DNA of 64,000 bases from an uncultured Bacteroidales bacterium. GTDB taxonomy: Bacteria; Bacteroidota; Bacteroidia; Bacteroidales; UBA932. Numbering within the stretch: the first letter of the stretch is position 1; each line of letters starts with the position of its first letter. Shown piece by piece: positions 18,091 to 26,265 of the stretch. The DNA is taken from contig CAMXAU010000006.1 in assembly GCA_947179325.1 (NCBI GenBank), positions 62,001 to 126,000 on the forward strand. The letters run 5' to 3'. The position numbers and the translations under genes were made by a program. A model generated the notes under the pieces. It had not been told where the DNA came from, did no database searches, and saw nothing but the letters and a program-made list of their open reading frames with translations.

Positions 18091-18951
18091 TTATCTTGAA
18101 CCAAGCCAGATGAAGAACATTCCGGCAAGTATGAATGCAAGGTCAAGGGCCTTTGCCTTCAGGTTGCGCTCCTTGAATATGAGTGCTCCGCACAGGAAGG
18201 ATATAATGACAGAGCTTCTGCGCACGAGCGATACTACGGAAATCATTGAGTCAGTCTGGTGCATTGCCGTGAGGTAGGCGAAATCTGCAGCTGATAGGAA
18301 TACCGATATCAGTGGAATTGCCCAGCTCCAGTGGAAAGGGGTGGTGGACTTCCTGTGCGGATACCATAGTATGGACACCACGGTCCCCATCATAAGCATC
18401 TGGTAGAAGTTATACCAGCTCTGTACAAACTTTGGACTGAGCTGCTGCATTATGTATTTGTCGTATAGCCCGCATCCGGCGCCGATGACAGCTGCAATGG
18501 CAACGCACAATATCCATTTGTTGTGGACAAAGTCAACATTCTCTTTCTTGCTGGAGCGGCTCAGCAGGAAAAGTGAAAATATTGCAAGTATGACACCTGC
18601 CCATTGGTAGATGTTAAGCCGTTCACCGAATATCAGCATGGCTCCGACAAGGACCATTATCGGCCTTGTCGCGTTGATTGGACCCACTATTGTGATTGGC
18701 AGGTGCTTAAGCCCGAAATATCCGAAAATCCATGATGCAAGTACCATTGCAGATTTCATGATGACCAGGAAATGGGCGTGCGGATTGCCCTCTCCCCATG
18801 TCTCAATGATGAATGGAGTGAATATCAGGGTGGAGAACAATGTATTGAGAAACAGCACCGGAAGGACTGCGTTGTCCCTCAGTGCTGCTTTCTTTGACGT
18901 ATCATATAGCCCGAGAAGGGCGGCTGATGTGAATGCAAGAAGAAGCCACAT
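18091..18951 (-). CDS. EamA/DMT-family transporter
   Basis: A 286-residue polytopic inner-membrane protein, by hydropathy about ten helices arranged as two five-helix repeats, the layout of the drug/metabolite transporter superfamily. The first repeat starts LLLAFTSAALLGLYD, the second near WILCVAIAAVIGAGCGLYD, both with the Gly-Leu-Tyr-Asp motif, which makes the internal duplication visible. Substrate unknown. It follows the metal-binding FKBP by 32 bases, so the two may share the promoter at 19720. Confidence 0.85.
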   Translation of the reverse strand: MWLLLAFTSAALLGLYDTSKKAALRDNAVLPVLFLNTLFSTLIFTPFIIETWGEGNPHAHFLVIMKSAMVLASWIFGYFGLKHLPITIVGPINATRPIMVLVGAMLIFGERLNIYQWAGVILAIFSLFLLSRSSKKENVDFVHNKWILCVAIAAVIGAGCGLYDKYIMQQLSPKFVQSWYNFYQMLMMGTVVSILWYPHRKSTTPFHWSWAIPLISVFLSAADFAYLTAMHQTDSMISVVSLVRRSSVIISFLCGALIFKERNLKAKALDLAFILAGMFFIWLGSR

Positions 18952-18983
18952 TGCCTTGAACTGTTCTTTCTATGTCAGGACTG

Positions 18984-19679
18984 TTACTCTTCGTGCTGGC
19001 AATGTCCTCCGTGGCAATGCCCTTCACCTTCTCCGCATCCACAGTCTCCATGTGCCTCTCCATGACACCCGCAGTCACTTTCTCCATGGCAACCGCAGTC
19101 GTTGTCATCGTGGCATCCGCATCCTCCGTGGTGATGATGTCCTCCGCATCCGTGGCCATGATGATGGTGGTGGCCGCCACATCCGCAGCTGCTCTGTATG
19201 TATTCTCCGTGGAGCCCCTCTGCCAGTTCTTTTTCTGTAGCATCGCGTACAGTGAGGATCTCTCCTGAGAAATTCAGTGTCTTTCCGGCCATCGGTGAGT
19301 TGAGGTCCATCTTGACCGTGTTTTCGCTGATTTCAAGAACGACTCCGGGCACGACCTGGCCTGCGCTGTTGAGCAGAGGAATTGTGCTTCCTGTTTTTAG
19401 AAGGTCTTCGCGGATCTCTCCGTTGACCTCGAATGCCTCCTTTGGAAGGTCTATTACCCTGTTTGGATCAACTTCTCCGTAACCTTCCTCCGGTGTCAGT
19501 GTGAACTGGAACTTGCTTCCTGGCTCCAGCCCCTCGATGTTGGCCTCGAATCTTGGGAGCAGAGACCTTGTCCCATGTATATAGTCAAGAGGCCTTTCAT
19601 GCGTTGTCCTGTCAACTATCTTTCCATCTACTTCAAGCTCATAGCAAAGCTCTACTACTTTGTTGTTCTCTATTTTCAT
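18984..19679 (-). CDS. slyD: SlyD-type FKBP prolyl isomerase with a long Cys/His tail
   Basis: A 231-residue peptidyl-prolyl cis-trans isomerase and chaperone. The N-terminal part (about 1-150) is the SlyD layout: short FKBP strands (VELCYELEVDGKIVDRT, LDYIHGTRSLLPRFE) interrupted by the insert-in-flap domain (about 70-125). The last 69 residues (163-231) hold 13 Cys and 18 His among Gly, including CGCGG, HHHHH and repeated DCGCHGE units. Such tails bind Ni, Zn or Cu and in SlyD feed metal to hydrogenase or other enzymes. No hydrogenase or urease gene is in the window. A TATCTTTG box lies 41 bases upstream. Symbol assigned by domain layout. Confidence 0.9.
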   Translation of the reverse strand: MKIENNKVVELCYELEVDGKIVDRTTHERPLDYIHGTRSLLPRFEANIEGLEPGSKFQFTLTPEEGYGEVDPNRVIDLPKEAFEVNGEIREDLLKTGSTIPLLNSAGQVVPGVVLEISENTVKMDLNSPMAGKTLNFSGEILTVRDATEKELAEGLHGEYIQSSCGCGGHHHHHGHGCGGHHHHGGCGCHDDNDCGCHGESDCGCHGEAHGDCGCGEGEGHCHGGHCQHEE

Positions 19680-19719
19680 GATATTCTGATTTTTATTTGT
19701 CTATAATCAATACGGCCTG

Positions 19720-19727
19720 CAAAGATA
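19720..19727 (-). promoter_or_regulatory. -7 box (TATCTTTG) for the FKBP/EamA pair
   Basis: On the minus strand TATCTTTG is followed by CAGG, a close match to the Bacteroidota -7 element. It lies in the 55-base gap between tldE and the FKBP gene, 41 bases upstream of the FKBP start codon. No clear -33 TTTG is seen upstream. Confidence 0.5.
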
Positions 19728-19734
19728 CTAAAAA

Positions 19735-21111
19735 TTATGCCGAGAAATCGACTCCGGCGAATGCGAGGGTCGGAATCTGCCATCTCGCTCCGGGACGTGC
19801 GTCCGAGCCTGCCGCTATCAGGGAATTCCATAATGTTATCATGTCTCCGGTGATTACCATCTCCTTGACAGGATGCATGATCTTTCCGTTTCTGAAGACG
19901 AATCCCTCGACTCCGTATGAGAAATTTCCTGTGACAGGGTTGCAGTTCCCTCCGTTGAATCCGGTGACGAGGATGCCGTCACCGCAGCTTTCCAGGATCT
20001 CCTGCTGGCCCACCATGCCGTCTGCTGCCTTTCCGTTGATGAATGGCGATACTACAGGTCTTGATATGCCTTCCACGGTCGGCTCCATGCCGAGTTTTCC
20101 GGACATATATGTGTTTATGAAATACATGCTCACTGTGCCATGGTCAATTACTGCCCTGTCCTTAGTCGCCACTCCTTCCGTGTCGAACATCCTTGCCCCG
20201 GACATCCCTTCTGTCCTTGCCATGTCCATGACTGTGAAATGTTCCGGAAATATCTTTTTCCCGAGCGTGTCCTCAAGGAATGAGTTGTGCTGCTGTATTG
20301 CGGAGCCTCCCAGTGCTGAGAAGACAGGTGAGATCAGCCTTGAACTGGTCAGGTTGTCGACGACCATGGTCATCTTGCCGCCATTGTCACGCCTTGGACC
20401 GATCTGCGCTGCGGCTTTCCTGAGCGCGCAGTCACCGCATCCGGTAATGTTTATCCCTGTGAACCGTGGTGATGATGTCCACCAGTATCCGCTGTATTTA
20501 TGTCCTTTCCTGTCTTCAATTGTCACCTCAGTCCAGAACGAGAACGATGTCTCCGTATGTCTGCCTTCAAATCCGTTTGAATCAATGACATAATTGTCGT
20601 CAATCGAGTCAGAGTACTCGCATTCTTCTGAAATAAGGCTGTATCTTTCGTCCTTTTCGGCAGTATTGAATATGGTGCCCTCCATGGCCAGCTCCAGCCT
20701 TTTCCTGGCTGTCATGCTTTCATATTCAGTATCATACAGTCCCATCTCCCTGCCTGATACTGCATCCTTTTCTGTCCTGGCTGGATCTGCGAGTTTTCGC
20801 ATACTGTCGGCGGACAGCATCCTTGTACTGTCTATAGCTTTGCAGATGAAGTCCTCTATGTCGTTCCCTTCCAGCCTGTTGGTGGAATATGTGCCGTACT
20901 TGCCGTCCACATACAGGTAGATGAATACAGAGCGGTCTGCGCAGTGGGATACCTTATCCAGTTCTCCGTTAAGAAGCTGGAATGAATCCAGTGTGCTTTT
21001 ATTCAGTGATATCCTTGCCTGGGATGCCCCATGTCTGATTGCATATTCCAGGCAATGCCTGGCCGCCTTTTTCTCTTCTTCTGTTATTCCGGATATTTTT
21101 GTTTCTGTCAT
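19735..21111 (-). CDS. pmbA: TldE/PmbA metalloprotease partner subunit
   Basis: A 458-residue member of the TldD/PmbA family. It lacks the HExxxH motif present in the neighbouring gene, which identifies it as the non-catalytic PmbA/TldE partner. Family signatures include the early ARISLNKSTLDSFQLLNGELDKV region and the C-terminal ITGCG... FRNGKIMHPVKEMVITGDM. In characterised pairs the TldD-TldE heterodimer degrades unfolded or leader peptides in the cytoplasm. It starts 47 bases after tldD in the same operon. Confidence 0.9.
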   Translation of the reverse strand: MTETKISGITEEEKKAARHCLEYAIRHGASQARISLNKSTLDSFQLLNGELDKVSHCADRSVFIYLYVDGKYGTYSTNRLEGNDIEDFICKAIDSTRMLSADSMRKLADPARTEKDAVSGREMGLYDTEYESMTARKRLELAMEGTIFNTAEKDERYSLISEECEYSDSIDDNYVIDSNGFEGRHTETSFSFWTEVTIEDRKGHKYSGYWWTSSPRFTGINITGCGDCALRKAAAQIGPRRDNGGKMTMVVDNLTSSRLISPVFSALGGSAIQQHNSFLEDTLGKKIFPEHFTVMDMARTEGMSGARMFDTEGVATKDRAVIDHGTVSMYFINTYMSGKLGMEPTVEGISRPVVSPFINGKAADGMVGQQEILESCGDGILVTGFNGGNCNPVTGNFSYGVEGFVFRNGKIMHPVKEMVITGDMITLWNSLIAAGSDARPGARWQIPTLAFAGVDFSA

Positions 21112-21158
21112 TGCTTTGCCTTTAAAATATTTTTCTGCCTTGCCATTGATGGTGATGT

Positions 21159-22589
21159 CTATCGCTCGCCACCTACAACCAGGGATTTAACCAGTACCGT
21201 AGGTATGCCGCATGAGACAGGTGCGCTCTGCTCTTTGCCGCAGGTCCATGTCCCGTTGTCAATACGCAGGTCGTTGCCTACAGCAAGGATGTCAGAGAGT
21301 GCCTGCGGACCGTTTCCTATTATGTTTATGTCCTTTACCGGAGAGGTCAGTCTCCCGTTTTCGATGAGGTAGCCGCTTTTCACGTAGAATGTAAAGTCCC
21401 CTTCGCCGATCTTGACCTGCCCGTTGGAAAATTCGTCAACATATATTCCGTTCCTGACCTCGGAGATGATGTCTTCAGGCCTTGCATCACCGCTTTCCAT
21501 ATATGTGGCGCGCATCCTTGGTATCGGGTTATACCTGAACGATTCCCTGCGTCCGTTGCCGGTAGGGGAGACCCCGTAGTATCCTGCGCTGATCCTGTCG
21601 TGCAGGTATGAGGTCAGGATGCCGTCTGATACCATGTATGTCTTCTGTCCGGGGACTCCTTCATCGTCGAAGTTACATGCTCCGCGGTTGGCGGCAATGG
21701 TCCCGTCATCAACGATGCTTATGTTGTCCGGACATACTTTCTTTCCCATCTTGTCTGAGAATATTGACTGCCCTTTGCGGTTGAAATCAGCCTCGAAGGC
21801 ATGCCCCATCGCCTCGTGCAGAAGGATTCCGGATGCCCCGGCCCCCATTACTACAGGCATCTTGCCGCCTTTGGGACGCCTGGCATCAAACCTTGCGTCA
21901 ATCCCTTTGGTGACTTCGGATGCAAGTTCCTCTGCAAGTGCGTCAGTGATAAACTCCGCTCCTGTCCTGAAGCTCCTGGATGCAGTCTTGCTTTCATTCT
22001 GCCCGTCTTTCGAGAATATTGCCGACACAGTCACGCTGACCATCGGACGGCTGTCGTATGTCAATTCTCCCAGGGAGTTATACATCATGACCTCGCTCTG
22101 TGAGTCGGAGAGCTTGGCTACGATCTTTATTGCCCTGCTGTCCTTGGCCTTGACAAGCGATTCTATCTTTTTGAGGAAAGGCACGAAATCCCCATGCCTG
22201 ACATCTTTCCATGCGATGCCGGATGGATAAAGGTCCAACGGTGTAGAGCCGTTGCGGTTCCGGAATTCATGTCCTGCTGCAGTGTCCTTGATATTCCCGA
22301 GTGATATCATGGATGCAGCCCTTGCTGCCTGCAGCATGTCTGCCATTCCTGTGCTTTCTGAATATGCGTAGCCGGTCTTCTCTCCGCTGAGTACGCGGAT
22401 CCCGACGCCGAAATCAATGTGGAATTCCCCTGATGTGACCTCGGAGTCACGCAGCAGCAATCCGTTGTATGTAGTATATTCGAAATAAAGGTCGCACCAG
22501 TCTCCTCCTTCTGCCAGTGCGGCTGATATTATTTTATCCAGTTCAGGTTCTGTGACCTTGAAAATATCCAAAAATCTGTCTTTTGACAT
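21159..22589 (-). CDS. tldD: TldD zinc metalloprotease
   Basis: A 476-residue cytoplasmic protease. The metal site HExxxH appears as HEAMGH (about 257-262). Other family blocks are LLRDSEVTSGEFHIDFGVGIRV near the N-terminus, MGAGASGILLHEAMGHAFEAD, and SGYLIENGRLTSPVKDINIIGNG near the end. It forms a heterodimer with PmbA/TldE and trims peptides threaded into its tunnel. No ribosomally made peptide precursor was found nearby, so a housekeeping role is the simpler reading. Start chosen at 22589 (MSKDRFL). Confidence 0.93.
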   Translation of the reverse strand: MSKDRFLDIFKVTEPELDKIISAALAEGGDWCDLYFEYTTYNGLLLRDSEVTSGEFHIDFGVGIRVLSGEKTGYAYSESTGMADMLQAARAASMISLGNIKDTAAGHEFRNRNGSTPLDLYPSGIAWKDVRHGDFVPFLKKIESLVKAKDSRAIKIVAKLSDSQSEVMMYNSLGELTYDSRPMVSVTVSAIFSKDGQNESKTASRSFRTGAEFITDALAEELASEVTKGIDARFDARRPKGGKMPVVMGAGASGILLHEAMGHAFEADFNRKGQSIFSDKMGKKVCPDNISIVDDGTIAANRGACNFDDEGVPGQKTYMVSDGILTSYLHDRISAGYYGVSPTGNGRRESFRYNPIPRMRATYMESGDARPEDIISEVRNGIYVDEFSNGQVKIGEGDFTFYVKSGYLIENGRLTSPVKDINIIGNGPQALSDILAVGNDLRIDNGTWTCGKEQSAPVSCGIPTVLVKSLVVGGER

Positions 22590-22644
22590 CTGTGTAGTTG
22601 TTTATTGCATTAAAAGATTTCCCGTTGTAGCAGGGAATCATGCT

Positions 22645-23235
22645 TTAGAGTGGATGGCAGTCAGTCCCGGCAAGAGACAGTATCTTTTCGTATGTCTCTG
22701 TGTCCTTTATGCTTAGAGACCTGTCCTTGCCGCCTTCCGCGACGACCTTGAACGGGACCTGCGAGTTGTCAGCGATAATCCACCTGTCGCACATCGGGGC
22801 GTAGTCCTTGAAAAAGTAATTGATGCCGACTTTATACCTTCTCCTTATTGTCTCTTCAGGAATATTGTGCCCTCCGGCCGCGACCCTTGCCTTTACTCTC
22901 CCGATTGCAAGCTCCGGTGAGTTTATCCAGAAATACAGCAGGGTCACGACATATCCCTCCGCCTGTGCCGCCCGTATCATTTTAAGAAGTGAGCGGGTCG
23001 CAAGCGTCGTCTCTATGCTGAAATCCGCCTTCCTCTTGAACAGGTAGCGTATCTTCATCAGCATATACCTGCTCGCCATCATGGCTGCCCCTTCAGGATT
23101 GAAAGGGGAAAGTCCCTTTGCAAATTCATCGGAGTTCACGAACTGGCTGCACTCCAGCATTTCCGGGAGCAATGTGTATGAGGCTGTGGTCTTTCCGGCG
23201 CCGTTGCATCCGGATACAATGTAAAGTCTTGGCAT
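22645..23235 (-). CDS. Zeta-toxin-like P-loop ATPase/kinase
   Basis: A 196-residue P-loop protein of the type often annotated as predicted ABC-type ATPase or zeta toxin family. Walker A is SGCNGAGKTT (residues 8-17); then comes VNSDEFAKGLSPFNPE, whose Asp is the presumed catalytic residue, and FSIETTLATR, the binding element seen in zeta kinases. An Arg-rich lid follows (GRVKARVAAGGHNIPEETIRRRY). Zeta toxins phosphorylate UDP-GlcNAc; many chromosomal relatives are not toxic. No epsilon-type antitoxin is present. It sits 8 bases after a TIGR02757 gene and 55 bases before tldD, so it behaves as an operon member. Confidence 0.8.
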   Translation of the reverse strand: MPRLYIVSGCNGAGKTTASYTLLPEMLECSQFVNSDEFAKGLSPFNPEGAAMMASRYMLMKIRYLFKRKADFSIETTLATRSLLKMIRAAQAEGYVVTLLYFWINSPELAIGRVKARVAAGGHNIPEETIRRRYKVGINYFFKDYAPMCDRWIIADNSQVPFKVVAEGGKDRSLSIKDTETYEKILSLAGTDCHPL

Positions 23236-23243
23236 CTGTGTAA

Positions 23244-23945
23244 TTATTTATGTGTAACTCCATATCCGAAGAGCGCGAAGTCTCCCTTGCACGGATCTTC
23301 GGGCCAGATCTCCTTGAAGGAATCTGTTATCTCCTGGACAGTGATGATGTCCTTCTGCTTCCGCGTGGTCAGCCCGAGTGCAGTGGCCTGTTCATAGACA
23401 TGCACATCAAGCGGTATTAGCAGGTCTCTGGGACTGCTGTTTTTCCATACACCGAAATCCACTTTCCCGTCATTCCTTACCATCCACCTGCGCATCATGT
23501 TTATCTTCTTGTCCGGTGCCTTGCGGTCTTCCTTGCGTCCATATATGCATGTCCTTATCTCTGAATTGGACATGCCTTCTATGCTGTCGCGTACTGAATA
23601 TATCTTTCTGAGGTTCCGGCATATTTCAGCGAATTCGCTCCATTTCACGGTGCGGTGCAGACTTGCATTTTCGTCACGGTATTCACCGTTCATGACGTAG
23701 TCGTATGGCTTCCAGCACATTTCGTCAAGTGCTCTTCCGCAGTCACGTACAATCATGCATCTGCGTCCCCATGCAAGATGCCCCGATATGATTGCGGCAA
23801 TCTCAATGTCGGCCAGTGTGCACTGGCCTTCCGCATATCTTTCCATGAACTTTTTGGGGAACATAATCGGGTCTTCCTCAAAATATTGAGGGTCATTGTA
23901 CTGTTCTGCCCACTCTATCAGCTGGCTCTTTATTGAATCATTCAT
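23244..23945 (-). CDS. TIGR02757 (DUF2400) family protein
   Basis: A 233-residue all-helical protein of the conserved Bacteroidota family TIGR02757. Recognisable blocks are AIISGHLAWGRRCMIVRDCGRALDEM, NMMRRWMVRNDGKVDFGVW, and IPLDVHVYEQATALGL. The last is reminiscent of the (I/V)PxDxH segment of HhH-GPD DNA glycosylases, so a link to that fold is possible but unproven. Function unknown. First gene of the operon with the zeta-like ATPase and tldD/tldE, preceded by a TAACTTTG box and a leader of about 65 bases. Confidence 0.85.
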   Translation of the reverse strand: MNDSIKSQLIEWAEQYNDPQYFEEDPIMFPKKFMERYAEGQCTLADIEIAAIISGHLAWGRRCMIVRDCGRALDEMCWKPYDYVMNGEYRDENASLHRTVKWSEFAEICRNLRKIYSVRDSIEGMSNSEIRTCIYGRKEDRKAPDKKINMMRRWMVRNDGKVDFGVWKNSSPRDLLIPLDVHVYEQATALGLTTRKQKDIITVQEITDSFKEIWPEDPCKGDFALFGYGVTHK

Positions 23946-24014
23946 TTCTTGATAAAATTCGATTTTCAGCGTGGTGTGCCGCTATACTGTGGCGGCGGTA
24001 TTTACGCAAACAAG

Positions 24015-24022
24015 CAAAGTTA
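24015..24022 (-). promoter_or_regulatory. -7 box (TAACTTTG) for the TIGR02757 operon
   Basis: Minus-strand TAACTTTG, a full match to TAnnTTTG, 69 bases upstream of the TIGR02757 start codon. The -33 element is not clear. Confidence 0.45.
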
Positions 24023-24060
24023 CAAAGAAACTCCAAGAGTAGCGAATAAAATCCGTACAT

Positions 24061-24129
24061 TTTTCTGTCTCCCTTTCTGTGGCCCTTGGGGTCGCCTTTC
24101 CAGCCTCCCTTAGGAGCTCCTTTGGGGCT
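24061..24129. repeat. Degenerate 12-base periodic tract
   Basis: Read on the minus strand this tract gives consecutive four-residue units ending in Lys-Gly (SPKG, APKG, GWKG, DPKG, HRKG, then DRK), a period of 12 bases repeated about 5.7 times with variation. It overlaps the left arm of the 24102-24142 hairpin. It may be an interspersed non-coding repeat or part of a small basic reading frame; no start signal supports translation. Confidence 0.45.
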
Positions 24130-24142
24130 CCTAAGGGAGGCT
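24102..24142. repeat. 16-bp perfect inverted repeat (strong hairpin)
   Basis: Arms 24102-24117 and 24127-24142 are perfectly complementary (AGCCTCCCTTAGGAGC and its complement); the 9-base loop can add three more pairs, giving a 19-bp stem with a 3-base loop. It lies about 100 bases upstream of the minus-strand promoter and 320 bases upstream of the plus-strand one, so it does not terminate a neighbouring gene in an obvious way. The long GC-rich stem resembles REP-like or MITE-remnant elements. Confidence 0.7.
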
Positions 24143-24458
24143 CTTTCTATCTCACTTTGGAAGGTCTTCTCTGTAGCCATTTGGTCTTCTTTTCAGGCTC
24201 TTTCCGCCAGCCTGGATTGTGTTTGGTGAAGTGTAATGTATTGATTGATCTTGTTTTATTCAATGACGGGTGCAAAAAATCGGCGTCGTCGTTGCGCAAT
24301 TAAAAGTACGTCAGTGAGTTATGTTTTGCGCATGCTTTATGTCTGCTATAGCTTCAAGGCGTGTATGGCAGGAGCGGAGTCCGCCTGTGAATGACAGGGC
24401 TGATGAAAAATCCTGTCAAAAAAACAGCGAATCAGAAAAATTTTGGAATGAAATCACA

Positions 24459-24466
24459 TATCTTTG
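24459..24466 (+). promoter_or_regulatory. -7 box (TATCTTTG) upstream of the TRIC-type channel gene
   Basis: TATCTTTG followed by CAG, a strong match to the Bacteroidota -7 element. A TTTG at 24442-24445 is only 13 bases upstream, shorter than the usual ~19-20, so the -33 element is doubtful. Use of this site would give a leader of about 180 bases. Confidence 0.5.
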
Positions 24467-24651
24467 CAGCCGGAATCTGGGATGATGGACCTGTGGGCAG
24501 AGTGACAGCAGGACAATCAATGGCAGTGGCAGCCGGAAATGCAGTAATGGAAGGATAATGCGTATTCAGGCTGTCATGAAAGGATTGACGCCCGGGGCTG
24601 CCCGGATATGTGGATTTTGCAGAAAAAAACTTAACGGCTTCTCAACATATA

Positions 24652-25266
24652 ATGGAACTTGATTTCATCAGGCTGATAGATTATATCGGAACATTCGCTT
24701 TCGCCATAAGCGGGATTAGGCTGGCCGCCGCGAAGAACTTTGATATCTTCGGGGCATATGTTGTCGGATTTGTGACTGCTGTAGGCGGTGGAACCCTCAG
24801 GGACCTGATGCTTGATGTCACGCCATTCTGGATGGAGCAGCCGTCATATGTGATAATCACAGGACTGGCACTGCTGTTTGTCATAATCTTCCGTAAATAT
24901 GTGGTCCGTTTCGACAACACATTCTTCATTTTCGATGCTATCGGTATCGGGCTTTTCACGGTTGTCGGTGTGGAGCGCAGCATTGCAGCCGGTTTTCCTG
25001 TATGGGTCAACATTATAATGGGTGCAATCACAGGTGCGGCGGGAGGAATGGTCAGGGATGTGCTTATCAATGAGGTCCCGCTGATTTTCCGCAAGGATAT
25101 CTATGCCGTCGCCTGTGTACTTGGTGGAGTCGCATACTATATCTGCGTCCTGCTCGGATGCTCGCATCTTGCCACGCAGATTATTGCGGCCTTGACAGTG
25201 ATATTGACACGTATACTTTCAGTCCATTTCTGTGTGAGCCTGCCTGCACTCAGGAGCATAGAGTGA
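24652..25266 (+). CDS. TRIC/YadS (UPF0126) family cation channel
   Basis: Start set at the ATG at 24652 (MELDFIRL); a GTG at 24610 would add 14 residues lacking family character. The 204-residue product has about seven membrane helices formed by two three-helix repeats, each ending in a Gly-rich loop and Arg-Asp: FAISGIRLAAAKNFD ... VGGGTLRDLM and TVVGVERSIAAGFP ... AAGGMVRDVL. This is the bacterial TRIC family, trimeric K+-permeable channels; UPF0126 is the older name. Physiological role in bacteria is uncertain; the window also encodes K+ uptake proteins. It converges on the hydrolase gene with 11 bases between them. Confidence 0.88.
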   Translation: MELDFIRLIDYIGTFAFAISGIRLAAAKNFDIFGAYVVGFVTAVGGGTLRDLMLDVTPFWMEQPSYVIITGLALLFVIIFRKYVVRFDNTFFIFDAIGIGLFTVVGVERSIAAGFPVWVNIIMGAITGAAGGMVRDVLINEVPLIFRKDIYAVACVLGGVAYYICVLLGCSHLATQIIAALTVILTRILSVHFCVSLPALRSIE

Positions 25267-25277
25267 CCGTTATAATG

Positions 25278-26231
25278 TCAGAGGCAGATGAACATTGGGT
25301 GGAGGTCTCCTGACAGCCATTTCTCCATAGTCGCCAGGATGTCATTCCAGACAATCTCCTTGCCGATTTCGTTGAGAATCTCATGGCGCATTCCAGGGTA
25401 GGATATCGATGTGACGTTCCTGTATCCTGCTTCTCTCATGAACTCAACAGCCTTGTCGAAGTTGTCGATTCCGGCAATGCATGGGTCGTTTTCTCCTGCT
25501 ATGAACCTTATAGGCATGTCAGGATTTGACATTTTCCATCCCCTCCTGCTGTAGGTGTCCTGCATCAGGGAGAACAGGTTCCTGAATCCGTTTGCCGTGA
25601 ACTGATAGTTGCACAGTGGGTTGGCGTCGTATGCGGAAACTATTTCCGGATCTGAGCATATCCATGAATTCGGTGAGACAGGATTCTTGATCCTTGAATT
25701 GAAAGAGCCGAATGCAATCTTCTGGATAAGCCTTGGACGTGAGCGCTGGCCACCGAAAAGTCCTGCAAGCCCGGCAAGCAGCTTCCCTATGCCGGCCGCC
25801 GGGTTCCGGCTTGGGCTGCCGCACACGAAGAGCCCGGATAGCTCGTAGTCGTATCTCTTGGAATATGAACGCACGACCATGGATCCCATGCTGTGCCCGA
25901 AAAGGATGAGCGGCAGGCCTTTCCACTGCTCCTTGGCCCAGCGTGTCACAATGTGGACATCTTCCACCATCGCGCTGAATCCTCCGTCGTAGAAATATCC
26001 AAGGTCGTCAGATGACTTTACGGAAGCCCCATGTCCACGGTGGTCGTGAATCACACATGCGTAGCCGTTCTCTGCAAGGAAATGCATGAACCCGGTATAT
26101 CTTTCCTTATGCTCGCACATGCCGTGTACAATCTGGACGATTGCCTTCGGGTTGTTTTCAGGGGCTAAATAAAGTACACTTAGATTCAGGTCGTCTGCTG
26201 ATGCCTTGATTGATATGTTCTTTTCTTCCAT
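25278..26231 (-). CDS. Alpha/beta hydrolase, lysophospholipase/monoacylglycerol lipase type
   Basis: A 317-residue Hydrolase_4 family enzyme. The nucleophile elbow GHSMGS places the catalytic Ser near residue 114, with Asp near 250 (GENDP) and His near 282 (MRHEIL); HDHRGHGAS is the family signature before the elbow. Such enzymes cleave lysophospholipids or monoacylglycerols, or act as carboxylesterases; the substrate here is not predictable. There is no signal peptide, so it is probably cytoplasmic. It follows the pseudouridine synthase by 34 bases in the same orientation. Confidence 0.88.
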   Translation of the reverse strand: MEEKNISIKASADDLNLSVLYLAPENNPKAIVQIVHGMCEHKERYTGFMHFLAENGYACVIHDHRGHGASVKSSDDLGYFYDGGFSAMVEDVHIVTRWAKEQWKGLPLILFGHSMGSMVVRSYSKRYDYELSGLFVCGSPSRNPAAGIGKLLAGLAGLFGGQRSRPRLIQKIAFGSFNSRIKNPVSPNSWICSDPEIVSAYDANPLCNYQFTANGFRNLFSLMQDTYSRRGWKMSNPDMPIRFIAGENDPCIAGIDNFDKAVEFMREAGYRNVTSISYPGMRHEILNEIGKEIVWNDILATMEKWLSGDLHPMFICL

Positions 26232-26265
26232 TTCAGTTTGCCTTTAAATTATGCCCGGGCAGACT

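Larger units (their letters stand above)
23946..24651. other. 706-base non-coding gap with promoters and a strong hairpin
   Basis: No convincing gene. The left end holds the minus-strand promoter for the TIGR02757 operon and, in its leader, a small GCCGC/GCGGC hairpin (about 23979-23997). The middle (24061-24142) carries a 12-base-period tract and a 16-bp perfect hairpin. The right part has a plus-strand TATCTTTG box and about 185 bases of leader before the channel gene. Two overlapping reading frames (minus 23938-24180; plus 24079-24303) exist but have no recognisable protein features. Confidence 0.6.

Noticed and set aside
22645..23235. Zeta toxin-antitoxin system
   Set aside because: No antitoxin-sized gene precedes it; the neighbours are a TIGR02757 gene and tldD.
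23938..24303. Two overlapping short reading frames in the 24-kb gap as genes
   Set aside because: They run antisense to each other through a hairpin and periodic tract, have no ribosome-binding site or recognisable domain, and are better explained as repeat-derived.
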